A stretch of 64,000 bases of DNA, taken from the NCBI GenBank assembly GCA_003151515.1, contig PLXS01000027.1:1-64000 (forward strand), read 5' to 3'. A program made the translations under genes and the position numbers. This document shows, one piece after another, positions 42,829-53,174 of the stretch. The notes under the pieces were generated by a model that did no database searches, was not told the origin of the DNA, and saw only the letters and a program-made list of their open reading frames with translations. Origin of the DNA: Opitutaceae bacterium (GTDB lineage Bacteria; Verrucomicrobiota; Verrucomicrobiia; Opitutales; Opitutaceae). Position 1 is the stretch's first letter, and each line of letters opens with the position of its first letter.

Positions 42829-42855
42829 TTGACCCCCTTGTCAATCGCGGGTCAA
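42829..42855. promoter_or_regulatory. Inverted repeat TTGACCC-N13-GGGTCAA in the tgt/trpG divergent intergenic region
   Basis: 7-bp perfect arms at 42829-42835 and 42849-42855, directly upstream of the GTG start at 42866. Confidence 0.4.
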
Positions 42856-42865
42856 TTGTAAGACC

Positions 42866-43432
42866 GTGCTGCTGGTCATAGATAACTTCGATTCCTTCAC
42901 TTACAACCTCGTCCAGTACTATGGAAAGCTGGGCGTGGAGCAGAGGATCTATCGTAACAACGAGATAACGGCCAAGGAGGCCCTGGCGCTGAACCCGGAC
43001 CGCGTGCTTTTGTCGCCCGGGCCATGCACGCCGAGCGACGCGGGAGTCACGCTGGACATCATAGGCGCCTTCGCCGGCAGAAAGCCGATCTTCGGAGTCT
43101 GCCTCGGCCACCAGGCCATAGGCCAGTACTTCGGCGGCAGGGTTGTGCGCGCCGGCAGGCTGATGCACGGGAAGACCTCGCCCATCCGGCACCGCGACTC
43201 CGACATCTTCAAGGGCATGCCCCAAGGCTTCCAGGGCACGAGGTACCATTCGCTCCTGGTCGAGCGCTCGTCCTTCCCCGCGGACTTGGAGATCACGGCC
43301 GAGACCGCCGAGGGCGAGGTCATGGGCCTTCGACACCGCACGCTCCCGATCTGGGGCGTGCAGTTTCACCCGGAATCCATCGCGACCGAGGGGGGAATCC
43401 GGATCCTGGAGAACTTCCTCGGTCTCAACTGA
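42866..43432 (+). CDS. trpG: Anthranilate/aminodeoxychorismate synthase component II (glutamine amidotransferase)
   Basis: [23 protein letters not shown]...[14 protein letters not shown]...[17 protein letters not shown]...[15 protein letters not shown]. Confidence 0.93.
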   Translation: MLLVIDNFDSFTYNLVQYYGKLGVEQRIYRNNEITAKEALALNPDRVLLSPGPCTPSDAGVTLDIIGAFAGRKPIFGVCLGHQAIGQYFGGRVVRAGRLMHGKTSPIRHRDSDIFKGMPQGFQGTRYHSLLVERSSFPADLEITAETAEGEVMGLRHRTLPIWGVQFHPESIATEGGIRILENFLGLN

Positions 43433-43448
43433 ACAAACCCCCGCGACC

Positions 43449-43907
43449 ATGCGCTGCCCCAAATGCACCTCGATTGAGGACAAGGTTATCGACTCCCGCA
43501 TAAGCAAGGAGGGGAACACGATCCGGCGCCGCCGGGAGTGCCTGGAGTGCGGGCACAGGTTCACGACCACCGAGACCCTGGTGCTCGACGGGATGGTCGT
43601 CATCAAGAGGGACGGCCGGCGCGAGGAGTTCGACCGCGAGAAGCTGGTGCACGCCGTGCGCGCCGCCTGCCACAAGCGCCCGGTCGACATCGAGCAGATA
43701 ACCATGCTCGTGGAGGACGTGATCGACGCCATCGAGGCGCGCTTCGAGAACGAGATCCCGTCGCAGGCCATCGGCGAGGCCGTGATGCAGCGCCTGCGCA
43801 CGGTCGACCAGGTCGCCTACGTGCGCTATGCGAGCGTTTACAAGGAATTCCGCGACGTCTCCGAGTTCATGACCGAGATCAGCGCGCTTGGTAAGAGCAA
43901 GAAATGA
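43449..43907 (+). CDS. nrdR: Transcriptional repressor NrdR
   Basis: MRCPKCTSIEDKVIDSRISKEGNTIRRRRECLECGHRFTTTE; zinc ribbon + ATP-cone. Confidence 0.98.
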   Translation: MRCPKCTSIEDKVIDSRISKEGNTIRRRRECLECGHRFTTTETLVLDGMVVIKRDGRREEFDREKLVHAVRAACHKRPVDIEQITMLVEDVIDAIEARFENEIPSQAIGEAVMQRLRTVDQVAYVRYASVYKEFRDVSEFMTEISALGKSKK

Positions 43908-44404
43908 CGATGGACCGCGACGAGCTTCGTCGCCTGCACTTCATCAACGCGCTCTTTGCCCACGTCACCGGGCAGGACCTCTACCTCGCGCACCAGATCA
44001 AGTCGGCGATAACCTTCAGCCTAGCCGAGCTGCAAGAGCATGCCGCAGCGAACCCCATCCCCGTGCCGAGCGCGGCGGCGTTCAACGCGGCGGCCGCGCG
44101 GCTCCTGGAGCGCCTCTACTCGAACCTGCCGCGCCACGGCTTCTTCCACTGGGACGCCTCCCGGACGCTGCACTCGGGCACCCCCCTCTTCGCCCGGGCG
44201 GAAATTATGGCGGGCCTGAAGCAGCTGGCCCCGTACAGGGAGTCGACGCTGCTCGTGACGAACCTGCGCCCCGCGGTCCTTCCCCCCGAGAGGCGCGAGA
44301 CCCCCCGGCGCCTGCGGGAATACGACGAGCTGCTCGCCTTTCTTCGCCAGCTGACGGCGGCGCGCTCCCCCTCGGGCACGGACCTGACTCTCTTGTTCTT
44401 GTGA
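43904..44404 (+). CDS. Hypothetical protein
   Basis: ATGA overlap with nrdR; MTMDRDELRRLHFINALFAHVTGQDLYLAHQIKSAITFSLAELQ.... Confidence 0.65.
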   Translation: MTMDRDELRRLHFINALFAHVTGQDLYLAHQIKSAITFSLAELQEHAAANPIPVPSAAAFNAAAARLLERLYSNLPRHGFFHWDASRTLHSGTPLFARAEIMAGLKQLAPYRESTLLVTNLRPAVLPPERRETPRRLREYDELLAFLRQLTAARSPSGTDLTLLFL

Positions 44405-44450
44405 GTCCCGGCCAAACGGGCTACTTAGCGGGGCGGCCCGAGTCCCCTTC

Positions 44451-44792
44451 ATGAGCAAGACACTCTTTGAGCGCATCATCGACCGGGAGATCCCCGCGAA
44501 GATAGAGCACGAGGATGAGCGCTGCATCGTCATCCACGACATCCAGCCGCAGGCCCCCGTCCACCTGCTCATCATCCCGAAGAGGCTTATCCGGCGCCTG
44601 GACGAGGCCACGGCCGCGGAGGAGACCGACCTCGGGCACCTCCTGCTGGTCGCCGGCGAGATGGCGAGGAAGCTCAAGCTCGCGAATGGCTTCCGCCTCG
44701 TGGTCAACAACGGCGCGGACGCCTGCGAGAGCGTCCCGCACCTGCACGTCCACCTCCTGGCGAAACGCCAGATGGGATGGCCGCCGGGCTAG
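44451..44792 (+). CDS. HIT family protein (HinT-like)
   Basis: MSKTLFERIIDREIPAKIEHEDERCIVIHDIQPQAPVHLLIIPKRLI...ESVPHLHVHLLAKRQMGWPPG (HxHxH). Confidence 0.96.
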   Translation: MSKTLFERIIDREIPAKIEHEDERCIVIHDIQPQAPVHLLIIPKRLIRRLDEATAAEETDLGHLLLVAGEMARKLKLANGFRLVVNNGADACESVPHLHVHLLAKRQMGWPPG

Positions 44793-44798
44793 GCTAGG

Positions 44799-45752
44799 CT
44801 AGCGCGCCTCGCCCGCCCCGTCGCCCGGACGCGCGCCCGGGGCCGGGGGGATCGGGGACGGGCGCAGCCCCCCGAGGTACTGCAGCTCCTGGACAAGGTC
44901 GTCCACCCTCGTCAGGAGCGTCGCCCCGTCCCTTATGAGCTGGTTGCATCCCGAACTCGACGACTGGTCGATCCTTCCCGGAACGGCGAAGACGAGCCGG
45001 CCCTGCTCCCCCGCGAAGCGCGCGGTCGCCATCGCCCCGCCCCGCAGCTCGCACTCCACGACGACCACCGCCTCGCAGATGCCCGAGATGATGCGGCTGC
45101 GCTTCTCGAAGGAGTCCCTGTCGGCGGGCCGGCCGAAGGGCGACTCCGTGAGCACGGCCCCCTCCTGGGCGATCCTGCGGTAAAGGCCCAGGTTCTCGGG
45201 CGGGAAGATGATGTCTATCCCCGTGCCCAGGACGGCGACGGTCCTGCCGCCTGCGGAGAGGGCTCCCTCGTGGGCGGCCGTGTCGATCCCCCGCGCCAGC
45301 CCGCTCACGACGCAGAAGCCGCGCTGCGCAAGCTCCGCGCCGAGCTTCTTGGCGACGGACTGGCCGTAAAGTGTCGCCCTCCTGCTTCCGACGACGCCGA
45401 CGCAGGGCTGCCCGAACCCGTAGGCGCCCCTCCTGTACAGGCCGACGGGCGGATCGTGGATCTCGCGCAGGAGCGACGGATAGCCGGCGTCGCCGCGGCC
45501 GATGAACGCGACCGCGCCGGCCACCATCCTTGCCTCCTCCTTCTCGGGGTCGAAGTGATCCCGCCAGCCGATGACCGCAAAGGCGGCCTGGACCGGGCCC
45601 AAGACCGACTCGATCCGGCGGCGGTCCGCCGTAAGGGCCGCCCGGGCGTCGCCGCCGAAGCCCTCCAGGAGCCTGTTGAGCGCGATAGGGCCCAGGCCCG
45701 GCAACGCGTTCAGGGCGAGAAGCGCCTGGCGCTCGGTCAGCTCGCCGGGCAT
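44799..45752 (-). CDS. dprA: DNA processing protein DprA
   Basis: VGVVGSRRATLYGQSVAKKLGAELAQRGFCVVSGLARGIDTAAHEGAL...GGRTVAVLGTGIDIIFPPEN...FAVPGRIDQSSSSGCNQLIRDGA. Confidence 0.96.
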   Translation of the reverse strand: MPGELTERQALLALNALPGLGPIALNRLLEGFGGDARAALTADRRRIESVLGPVQAAFAVIGWRDHFDPEKEEARMVAGAVAFIGRGDAGYPSLLREIHDPPVGLYRRGAYGFGQPCVGVVGSRRATLYGQSVAKKLGAELAQRGFCVVSGLARGIDTAAHEGALSAGGRTVAVLGTGIDIIFPPENLGLYRRIAQEGAVLTESPFGRPADRDSFEKRSRIISGICEAVVVVECELRGGAMATARFAGEQGRLVFAVPGRIDQSSSSGCNQLIRDGATLLTRVDDLVQELQYLGGLRPSPIPPAPGARPGDGAGEAR

Positions 45753-47251
45753 GCGGACGGTCCCCGGAGCGCCGCGCCCAGGAAGTCGTGCAGGTCGAGG
45801 ATCCGCACGGGCGCTTGGCCTCGGTTTCGGGCGAGGAGGTCTGCGGCGGCTCCGTGCCACACGGCCGCCCTGCAGGCCGCCAGAAGGGGCTCCTGCGGCG
45901 TCTGCGCCAGCAGCCCGCCGGCGAGGCCGGTCAGGACGTCGCCGCTTCCGCCGCGGGAGAGAACGGGGCCCCCCTCGAACACATGGTAGACGGCTCCTCC
46001 CGCGCAGATCCGCGTGACCGGCCCCTTCTGGACGATCGCCGAGCGCAGCTCGCCGCTTAGCCCCCGAAGGTCGGCCCCGTTCGCGATGCGGGCGAATTCG
46101 CCGGCATGGGGCGTCAAGATACGCGCTGCTCTGCCGGCCCTGACGATGTCCGGCTGGAGGGCGTCAGCGTCGATGACAAGCGGCACCTGCGAGGCGACCG
46201 CGATCTCGAGAGCCAGGGAAAGCGTCTCGGGGTCGCGCCCCAGCCCCGGCCCGAATGCGAGCGCGCTCGCGCGCTCAAGGCCCGCGATGATCCGCCCGAG
46301 TCCCTCGCGCGCCAGCCCGCCCCCCGGCGTCTCCGGCAGCCCGACCCACATCGCCTCGGGCGCGCGGGCCGCGAACGCCGTCGAAAACCGCTCCGGAACG
46401 AACGCTGTCACCAGCCCCACGCCGCTCCTCAGGGCCGAGAGGACGGCCATGAGGGCCGCGCCCGGCAGGCCCGCCGATCCGCCGACAATGGCCAGATGTC
46501 CCTGGCTGCGCTTGTCCGAGCCGGCCGCCCTGAGGCGGGCGAGGGGGTCGAGTACCGAGCGAAGGAGAACCCTGTCGGGCTCGTCGCCAAGCGCCCGCCG
46601 GTCAAAGAATCCCAGGTCCAGGAAGCGCGGGCGCCCCGCGTTCGCACACCCCAGGAGCTGGACCTTGACCGAGCCGGTCGCGTACGTGAAGTCCGCGCGG
46701 AACGCCCCCGGCTCGCCCAGGCCGCTCGGCAGGTCCACCGCGGCGCGCATCCGGATGTCCGCCGCGGCGCCGGCCGCGATCGCCGCAACCGCCTGCGCCG
46801 GCAGGGGCGCCCTGTACTGCAGCCCGAATATCCCGTCCAGGCAGAGGTCATACCGGCGCGCGAGCGCTCCCTCGCGCACCGTCTGCACGCGGCCCCTGCC
46901 CGATTCGCAAAGGCCGCGCCATGCCCGGGCCGCGAGCGGCCGCAGACCGCGCGGGCCAAACGCGAAGAGAACGTCGGCGGCCGCGCCCGGGCGCATGCCC
47001 AGAATTTCGCGGGCCGCAATCAGGGCGTCGCCCGCGTTGTTGCCCTTGCCAGCAAGGACGAGGAGCCGCCCGCTTTCGGGCATGCCGCCGGCCTCGCAAA
47101 GGTCCCCGAGCGCGGCCTCGGCCACCATGCGGCCCGCCCGCTGCATGGCCTTCCATTCTTTTCTCTCGTCGCCTCCAAGCAGGTTCGCCTCGAGGGCCGC
47201 CGCGTCCGATGCGGAGAGCACCGGAACGCTGGGGATAGGGGTCTTCGTCAT
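45737..47251 (-). CDS. nnrD: Bifunctional NAD(P)H-hydrate epimerase / ADP-dependent dehydratase
   Basis: VLAGKGNNAGDALIAAREI...DLPSGLG; C-terminal GHLAIVGGSAGLPGAALMAVLSALRSGVGLVTAF...LTPHAGEFARI...SRGGSGDVLTGLAGGLLAQ. Confidence 0.93.
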   Translation of the reverse strand: MTKTPIPSVPVLSASDAAALEANLLGGDERKEWKAMQRAGRMVAEAALGDLCEAGGMPESGRLLVLAGKGNNAGDALIAAREILGMRPGAAADVLFAFGPRGLRPLAARAWRGLCESGRGRVQTVREGALARRYDLCLDGIFGLQYRAPLPAQAVAAIAAGAAADIRMRAAVDLPSGLGEPGAFRADFTYATGSVKVQLLGCANAGRPRFLDLGFFDRRALGDEPDRVLLRSVLDPLARLRAAGSDKRSQGHLAIVGGSAGLPGAALMAVLSALRSGVGLVTAFVPERFSTAFAARAPEAMWVGLPETPGGGLAREGLGRIIAGLERASALAFGPGLGRDPETLSLALEIAVASQVPLVIDADALQPDIVRAGRAARILTPHAGEFARIANGADLRGLSGELRSAIVQKGPVTRICAGGAVYHVFEGGPVLSRGGSGDVLTGLAGGLLAQTPQEPLLAACRAAVWHGAAADLLARNRGQAPVRILDLHDFLGAALRGPSACPAS

Positions 47252-47264
47252 CGCCGGTTGACTC

Positions 47265-47792
47265 CTATTTGCCGGTGTCTCCGGTGAGCGGCGTCGTGGC
47301 GCCGCCGAAGGACTGGTGAACCCCCTCGAGGAAGGCCCTCTGGTTCTCCTTGCTGACCTCGTCGAGCCACTGCTGGCGCTGCTTGGCGGTCTCCGTGAAC
47401 TCGAGCGGTGAATCCTCCACGACCCCGTGGGCGAGGACCGGGCGCGTGAGGCTGGGGATCGTGCGGAAGAAGTAGGTGTCCCCGAAACGGCGGACTTCGT
47501 AGCACTCGGAGAAGCTCTTCGTCTCCGGGCTCCAGAGCGCGACCTCGGTGGTGTCGCCGCTCCAGACGGCGAAGCGGTCCCACGCGGCAAAGACGGCCTC
47601 GATGGTGGATATCCGGACCGGCTCGGCCGGCTTGGACGGCGCCGCAGCCGGAGCCGGGGCCGGCTGGGCCGCCTCATTGGCCTTCCTGGGCAGCGCCAGG
47701 ACGAAGAGCGCCCCAAGCACGAAGCCCAGCGTCACCCAGGACGGGACCTGGGAGGGTTTGCTTGAAACAGGAGGCGGGGATTCCTCGTCCAT
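47265..47792 (-). CDS. Hypothetical membrane-anchored protein
   Basis: MDEESPPPVSSKPSQVPSWVTLGFVLGALFVLALPRKANEAAQPAPAPAAAP...; one N-terminal TM, then AP-rich linker. Confidence 0.65.
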   Translation of the reverse strand: MDEESPPPVSSKPSQVPSWVTLGFVLGALFVLALPRKANEAAQPAPAPAAAPSKPAEPVRISTIEAVFAAWDRFAVWSGDTTEVALWSPETKSFSECYEVRRFGDTYFFRTIPSLTRPVLAHGVVEDSPLEFTETAKQRQQWLDEVSKENQRAFLEGVHQSFGGATTPLTGDTGK

Positions 47793-47815
47793 GGCGGTTT
47801 TTCCGGGGTCGTTTT

Positions 47816-48223
47816 CTAGGCGCGCACGAGCGCCGCCACGGCCAGGGCAACCGTGTCGGTGTGAGAGAGCGTCAGCAGGACGTGGGTGGCACCGGCCTCC
47901 CGAAGGAGCGCCTCGCCCTTGGAATCCAGCCTCACCAGGGGCTGGTTGCGCTCCCCGTGGTAGACCGAGACCGACCGCCACCCGAGCTCCGAGCCGATGC
48001 CGGTGGTGAAGCACTTGGAGACGGCCTCCTTGGCCGCGAACCGGGCCGCGAGGTGCTTGTGCGGATGCGCCATCCTGAAGCAGTACTCCCTCTCCTCCCG
48101 CGTGAAGACGCGCTCGAGGAATCGCTCGCCCTGGCGCTCCAGGACACCGCGGATCCTCGCGACCTCGATCACGTCGGCCCCGAGCCCCAGGAGGGCGCCG
48201 CCCGGTGGCAGGTGGATGCTCAT
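47816..48223 (-). CDS. acpS: Holo-[acyl-carrier-protein] synthase
   Basis: GLGADVIEVARIRGVLERQGERFLERVFTREEREYCFRM...AARFAAKEAVSKCFTTGIGSELGWRSVSV. Confidence 0.96.
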   Translation of the reverse strand: MSIHLPPGGALLGLGADVIEVARIRGVLERQGERFLERVFTREEREYCFRMAHPHKHLAARFAAKEAVSKCFTTGIGSELGWRSVSVYHGERNQPLVRLDSKGEALLREAGATHVLLTLSHTDTVALAVAALVRA

Positions 48224-48963
48224 GGGTTCATGCGCGCCTTCATCTCGCGCACCGCCTCCTCGATGCCCGTGAACAGCGCGCGGCTCAAGATGCTGTGTCC
48301 GATGTTGAGCTCGTGCAGGTGCGGGAGCGTCCTCACCTGCGCTATGTTGACGTAGTTGATTCCGTGGCCCGCGTTCACCTTGATGCCCAGGCCATGGGCC
48401 CTCTCGGCCCCCGCCCTCAGGCGCTCGAACTCACCCGCACCCGCGGGGCCCCAGAACGCGTTCGCGTACGCCCCCGTGTGGAGCTCGACGACGGGTGCCC
48501 CCAGCTCGGCGGACAGCTCGACCTGCTCGGGGTCCGGGTCGATGAAGAGGCTGGCCTCGATCCCCGCTCCCCTCATGGCTGCGACGCACGCCTTGACGCG
48601 CTCCCGGCCTCCCACGACGTCGAGGCCGCCCTCGGTCGTGACCTCCGCCCGGTTCTCGGGCACCACGCAGACGGCCTCGGGCCGCAGCCTCAGGGCGAAG
48701 TCGACCATCGCCTGGGTGCAGGCCATCTCGAGGTTGAGCCTGGCGCGAACCGACTCCCGCAGGCGCCACACGTCCCTCTCCTGGATGTGCCTGCGGTCCT
48801 CGCGCAGGTGCACGGTTATGCCGTCGGCGCCCGCCAGGCGGGCCCGCTCAGCGAGCGCGACCGGGTCGGGCTCGACGCCGCCGCCCGGGTTCCCCTCGGC
48901 GTCCCTGTAGCGCGCCTGCCGCAGAGTTGCGCCGTGGTCGATGTTCACCCCGAGGAGGATCAT
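48220..48963 (-). CDS. pdxJ: Pyridoxine 5'-phosphate synthase
   Basis: MILLGVNIDHGATLRQARYRDAEGNPGGGVEPDPVALAERARLAGADGITVHLREDRRHIQERDV. Confidence 0.98.
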   Translation of the reverse strand: MILLGVNIDHGATLRQARYRDAEGNPGGGVEPDPVALAERARLAGADGITVHLREDRRHIQERDVWRLRESVRARLNLEMACTQAMVDFALRLRPEAVCVVPENRAEVTTEGGLDVVGGRERVKACVAAMRGAGIEASLFIDPDPEQVELSAELGAPVVELHTGAYANAFWGPAGAGEFERLRAGAERAHGLGIKVNAGHGINYVNIAQVRTLPHLHELNIGHSILSRALFTGIEEAVREMKARMNP

Positions 48964-49012
48964 CCTCCTATCGAAACAAAGTTCGGCCTCACGGCCAATC
49001 TTCAAAAGATGC

Positions 49013-49450
49013 CTATGCGCCCAGGCTCTTCCTGTACACCGCCTGGGTCTTCGACGGCGCGTATCCGATCGACGGGTAGAAGGCGTGGCTCTCCGTGCGC
49101 CTGACATTGCTGCGCACGACGACGTACCCGGCCGAGGCCTCCCGGGCCCATGCCTCGGCCCGGGCCATCAGGGCCCGTCCGACGCCGCACCGGCGCATCG
49201 CGGGGGAGACGACAAGGCCCATGACCTCGACGCGCTGGCCCGACTCCAGGACCTCGCAGCTGTGCGCCTGCAGCCAGCCGCAGACGCGCCCGCCGGCCTC
49301 GGCCACGTACACGCGCTGGTCGGCCGCGCCGAGAAGGCGAACGAGCGACGCGCGCACCGTCTCGGCGCCCCTCGGGTAGCCCAGCTCGCCGCTCAGCCCC
49401 GCGATCGGCGCCGCGTCGTCAGCCGTGGCCTCCCGGACCGAGAACTCCAT
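49013..49450 (-). CDS. GNAT family N-acetyltransferase
   Basis: VEVMGLVVSPAMRRCGVGRALMARAEAWAREASAGYVVVRSNVRRTESHAFYPSIGY. Confidence 0.93.
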   Translation of the reverse strand: MEFSVREATADDAAPIAGLSGELGYPRGAETVRASLVRLLGAADQRVYVAEAGGRVCGWLQAHSCEVLESGQRVEVMGLVVSPAMRRCGVGRALMARAEAWAREASAGYVVVRSNVRRTESHAFYPSIGYAPSKTQAVYRKSLGA

Positions 49451-50748
49451 CAGGGCCTGTCGGCCATCAACACGTAGTCCCTCTTGACGGGGCCCACGTA
49501 GATCTGCCTTGGCCTGTAGATGCGCCCCTTGGGGTTCGCCGCGACCTCGCGCCAGTTGGCGATCCAGCCCGGCGTGCGCCCGATGGCGAAGATGACCGTG
49601 AACATGCTGACCGGGATCCCGAGGGCGCGCATGATGATGCCGCTGTAGAAGTCGACGTTCGGGTAGAGCTTGCGCGAGAGGAAGTAGTCGTCCTTCAGGG
49701 CGGCCTCCTCGAGCTTCTTGGCTATGGCGAGCAGGGGATCCTTGATCCCCAGCTTGTTGAGCAGGTCCTCGCACGCCTCCCCGACGATCCTGGCGCGCGG
49801 GTCAAAGTTGCGGTAGACCGCGTGCCCGAAGCCCATGAGCCTGCCGGCCTTGGACCCCTGCTTCGCGGCGGCGATGAAGCGTGTGCCGTCGTCGCCCTCG
49901 TCGTAGATCGACTGGAGCATCTGGAGCACGGCGCTGTTCGCGCCGCCGTGGAGGGGGCCCGACAGGGCGCATATCCCCGCCGAGACGGCCGTGAAGAGGT
50001 TGGCCGCGCTCGAGCCGACCGTCCTCACCGTCGCCGTCGAGCAGTTCTGCTCGTGGTCGGCGTGGAGCAGCAGGAGCATGTTGAGGGCGCGCGCGACCTC
50101 GGGCTCCGCCACGTAGTCCTTGTAGGGCTCCGTGAACATCATGTGCAGGAAGTTGTCGCAGAAGGGCAGGTCCTGCTTGGGGAACACGTAGGGGAGGCCC
50201 TTCTGGTAGCGGTAGATCATGGCCGCTATCGTGCGCACCTTCGAGATCGTGATCGCCGCCGCGAGCTCGAAGCTAGCGAGGTCCTTCTCGAAGTTGTTGG
50301 TCGCGAGGTCCGGGTAGTGCGCGGCGAGCGAGGCTACGATCGAGGAGAGCATCGCCATCGGGGGCGCCTTCGTCGGGTAGCCCTCGAAGATGCGCTGCAT
50401 CTGCGTCTCGATGGCGGCGTGCTGGCGCAGCAGCATGCCGAAGGCCTTGCGCTTCTCTGCGTTGGGCAGCTCCCCGTAGATGATCAGGTAGGCCGTCTCG
50501 ACGAAGTCGCTCTTGTGGGCTAGCTGCTCGATGGGGATACCGCGGTGGCGTAGGATGCCGTTGTCGCCGTCCAGGTAGGTTATCGCGCTCTCGCAGGAGC
50601 CCGTGTTGCCGTAGCCCTGGTCGTAGCAGATGTAGCCCGTTTCAGCCCGGAGCTTGCGCACGTCCACGGCCTTCTCGCCCTCCGTCCCAACCATGACGGG
50701 AAGGGGGTAATCTTTGTCTCCCAGGCGGATTGAGGCAGTGGGGGCCAT
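49450..50748 (-). CDS. gltA: Citrate synthase
   Basis: [38 protein letters not shown]...[18 protein letters not shown]...[14 protein letters not shown]. Confidence 0.98.
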   Translation of the reverse strand: MAPTASIRLGDKDYPLPVMVGTEGEKAVDVRKLRAETGYICYDQGYGNTGSCESAITYLDGDNGILRHRGIPIEQLAHKSDFVETAYLIIYGELPNAEKRKAFGMLLRQHAAIETQMQRIFEGYPTKAPPMAMLSSIVASLAAHYPDLATNNFEKDLASFELAAAITISKVRTIAAMIYRYQKGLPYVFPKQDLPFCDNFLHMMFTEPYKDYVAEPEVARALNMLLLLHADHEQNCSTATVRTVGSSAANLFTAVSAGICALSGPLHGGANSAVLQMLQSIYDEGDDGTRFIAAAKQGSKAGRLMGFGHAVYRNFDPRARIVGEACEDLLNKLGIKDPLLAIAKKLEEAALKDDYFLSRKLYPNVDFYSGIIMRALGIPVSMFTVIFAIGRTPGWIANWREVAANPKGRIYRPRQIYVGPVKRDYVLMADRP

Positions 50749-50800
50749 GGCCTTACCAACCAAGCTAGATTCGGGCCGCTTGCAAAGAAAAGAACGGGAG

Positions 50801-50821
50801 GGCCGCCAGAAATTGGCGGCC
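50801..50821 (-). terminator. Rho-independent-type terminator hairpin after hisH
   Basis: Minus strand TAA-GGCCGCCA-ATTTC-TGGCGGCC-CTCCCGTTCTTTTCTTTG; 8-bp perfect stem directly after the hisH stop, weak downstream T-tract. Confidence 0.65.
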
Positions 50822-51469
50822 TTATCCCCTGATTAGCTGGGCTGCTGCTGACGCCGCGAAGTTGCGATACACCTGCAGGCCCCGGGCCTGGCTCTTCTCG
50901 GGGTGAAACTGCGTCGCGAAGGCGCGCCCCCGTGCGATCGCCGCCACAAACGGCGGCCCGTAGTCGCACTCCGCGAGGACGAGGCTCCTGTCCTCGGGGA
51001 CGCAGTGGTAGCTGTGGACGAAGTAGAAGGACTCCCCCTCGGGCGCCAGGCCCTCCTGGAGTGCGGTTCCCCTCTGGGTGAACCTGACCGTGTTCCAGCC
51101 CATGTGGGGCACCTTTAGGGGCGGGGCGAGCCGGAAGCGCACCACCCTGCCCGGGAAGATTCCAAGGCCGCGCACCCCGCCCTCCTCGGACTCGTCGAAG
51201 AGCGCCTGCATGCCCAGGCACACCCCGAGGAAGGGCCGGTCGAGCGCGATCCAGCGGCGCACCGTCGCGTCCATGCCCGACGAGCGAAGCGAGAGGACGC
51301 AGTCGCGCAGGGCGCCGACGCCCGGAAGGACGAGCCCCTCGGCGCGGCTCGAGTCGAGCTCGCCGGGCGTTCGCACGACCAAGGGCCGGGCTCCTGCTGC
51401 CTCGAGCGCCTTCGTGACGCTTCGCAGGTTGCAGATGCCCGTGTCGATGACGGCTATCGGCGCGCTCAT
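50822..51469 (-). CDS. hisH: Imidazole glycerol phosphate synthase subunit HisH
   Basis: [22 protein letters not shown]...[12 protein letters not shown]...[19 protein letters not shown]...[20 protein letters not shown]. Confidence 0.97.
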   Translation of the reverse strand: MSAPIAVIDTGICNLRSVTKALEAAGARPLVVRTPGELDSSRAEGLVLPGVGALRDCVLSLRSSGMDATVRRWIALDRPFLGVCLGMQALFDESEEGGVRGLGIFPGRVVRFRLAPPLKVPHMGWNTVRFTQRGTALQEGLAPEGESFYFVHSYHCVPEDRSLVLAECDYGPPFVAAIARGRAFATQFHPEKSQARGLQVYRNFAASAAAQLIRG

Positions 51470-51480
51470 CGGAGCGGGGA

Positions 51481-52086
51481 TCAAAGGCTGCCCTTGGTGC
51501 TCGGAAGGAGGTTGGCCGCCCGCGGCTCGAGCTGGGTGGCGGCGTCGACGGCCCGTGCCAGGCACTTGAAGATGGCCTCCGCGATGTGGTGGGGCTCCTC
51601 GCCGTACACGAGCTGGACGTGGATGTTCGCCCCGAGCGCGTTGCTGAACGCCCGGCAGAACTCCTTGACGAGAACGAGGTTGAAGTCCCGCACGAACATG
51701 GACTGGCCCTCGACGTTGTAGACCAGCATGGGGCGCCCCCCGACGTCGACGGCGATCCGCGCGAGCGATTCGTCCATCGGCAGAACAAAAAAGCCGTACC
51801 TGCGGATGCCGACCTTCTCCCCCAGGGCCTTCTTGAACGCCTGGCCGAGGACGAGCCCGACATCCTCCACCGTGTGGTGGTAGTCGACGTCGACGTCGCC
51901 CTTCGCCTTCACGGTCAGGTCGAAGAGCCCGTGCTTTGCGAAGAGCGTCAGCATGTGGTCGAAGAACGCGACGCCGGTCGCGATCTTGGACACGCCGGTC
52001 CCGTCGATCGCGAGCGTGATCGTTATGTCCGTCTCGGCCGTCTTGCGGGAGACGGTCGCTACGCGCTTGGAGGTGCCTTTAGCCAT
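51481..52086 (-). CDS. hisB: Imidazoleglycerol-phosphate dehydratase
   Basis: [52 protein letters not shown]. Confidence 0.97.
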   Translation of the reverse strand: MAKGTSKRVATVSRKTAETDITITLAIDGTGVSKIATGVAFFDHMLTLFAKHGLFDLTVKAKGDVDVDYHHTVEDVGLVLGQAFKKALGEKVGIRRYGFFVLPMDESLARIAVDVGGRPMLVYNVEGQSMFVRDFNLVLVKEFCRAFSNALGANIHVQLVYGEEPHHIAEAIFKCLARAVDAATQLEPRAANLLPSTKGSL

Positions 52087-53174
52087 GCGTCGAGGGTTTC
52101 GTCGAGGACGAGCATCTCGTCATCGCTGCCGACGGTGATCCGCAGGAAGGAGGCGGTCAAGGCGTCGCTCGGGAAGTGGCGCACCAGAACCCTGCGCGAG
52201 TACAGGAAGTCGCAGGCCGCCTTTGCGACCGCCGGGCCGGTGCGGCCGAGGGAGTCGACGGGCTCCGTGCAGATGAAGTTGGACTGCGAGGGGAACGTGA
52301 ACCATCCCCTGGACGTGCTCCATGAGCTCGCATAGAAGTCCCTGGTTCCCTTTATCTTATCAATGATGCCGGCGTAGTAGCCGGGGTCCGACAGCGCCGC
52401 GAGCGCGGCCGCCTGCGAGAGCCTGCTCACGTTGTAGCTGTCGCGAACCCGGTCGAGGAGCGCTATCACGCCCGGGTCGGCGAGGGCATAGCCCACCCTG
52501 ATCCCGGCGAGAGCGTACGCCTTGGAGAATGTCCTTAAGACGACCAGGTTCGGATGCCCGGCGAGGAGACCGGCTGCGTTCTCGCGCGCAAAGGGGGCGT
52601 AGGCCTCGTCCACGACAAGGATGCCGTCGAACGCCCTCAGGGCTCCTGCGATTTCGGCGTTCGCAAAGCCGACGCCGGTCGGGGCGTTCGGCGACGTCAG
52701 GAAGAAGATCCTGGCACCGCATCCGGCCATCTTCTCGACGGGAAGGCGCATGGAGCGGTCCAGGGCGATCGGCGCCGCCCCCGCATTCTGGATGCCCACG
52801 AGCACCGGGTACAGGGAGTACGAGGGAAGCGTGAAGCCGGCCGCCGAGGCCCCGCCGCAGAAGCAGCGCACGAGCAGGTTTAGAAGGTCGTCTGAGCCGT
52901 TGCCGATGCAGACCTGGGCGGCGTCGACGCCGTGCAGCTTGGCGAGCGCCACCCGCAACGCCCGGCTCATCGGGTCCGGGTACAGGCGCAGGGCGGAGCC
53001 GTCGGTGCCGACCTCGGCTAGGACGGCCTGCGCCACCCTGGGGCTCGGGGGGTAAGGGCACTCGTTCGTGTTGAGCTTCACCCATCCCGGCTCCGAGGGC
53101 TGCAGCCCGGGGGTGTACGCACGGAGCTTCGCCACGTGGGCGAGCGCAAGGCGCCCGGGATCCGCGGCGCTCAT
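52059..53174 (-). CDS. hisC: Histidinol-phosphate aminotransferase
   Basis: [16 protein letters not shown]...[18 protein letters not shown]...[12 protein letters not shown]...[19 protein letters not shown]. Confidence 0.96.
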   Translation of the reverse strand: MSAADPGRLALAHVAKLRAYTPGLQPSEPGWVKLNTNECPYPPSPRVAQAVLAEVGTDGSALRLYPDPMSRALRVALAKLHGVDAAQVCIGNGSDDLLNLLVRCFCGGASAAGFTLPSYSLYPVLVGIQNAGAAPIALDRSMRLPVEKMAGCGARIFFLTSPNAPTGVGFANAEIAGALRAFDGILVVDEAYAPFARENAAGLLAGHPNLVVLRTFSKAYALAGIRVGYALADPGVIALLDRVRDSYNVSRLSQAAALAALSDPGYYAGIIDKIKGTRDFYASSWSTSRGWFTFPSQSNFICTEPVDSLGRTGPAVAKAACDFLYSRRVLVRHFPSDALTASFLRITVGSDDEMLVLDETLDAWLKAPPSA

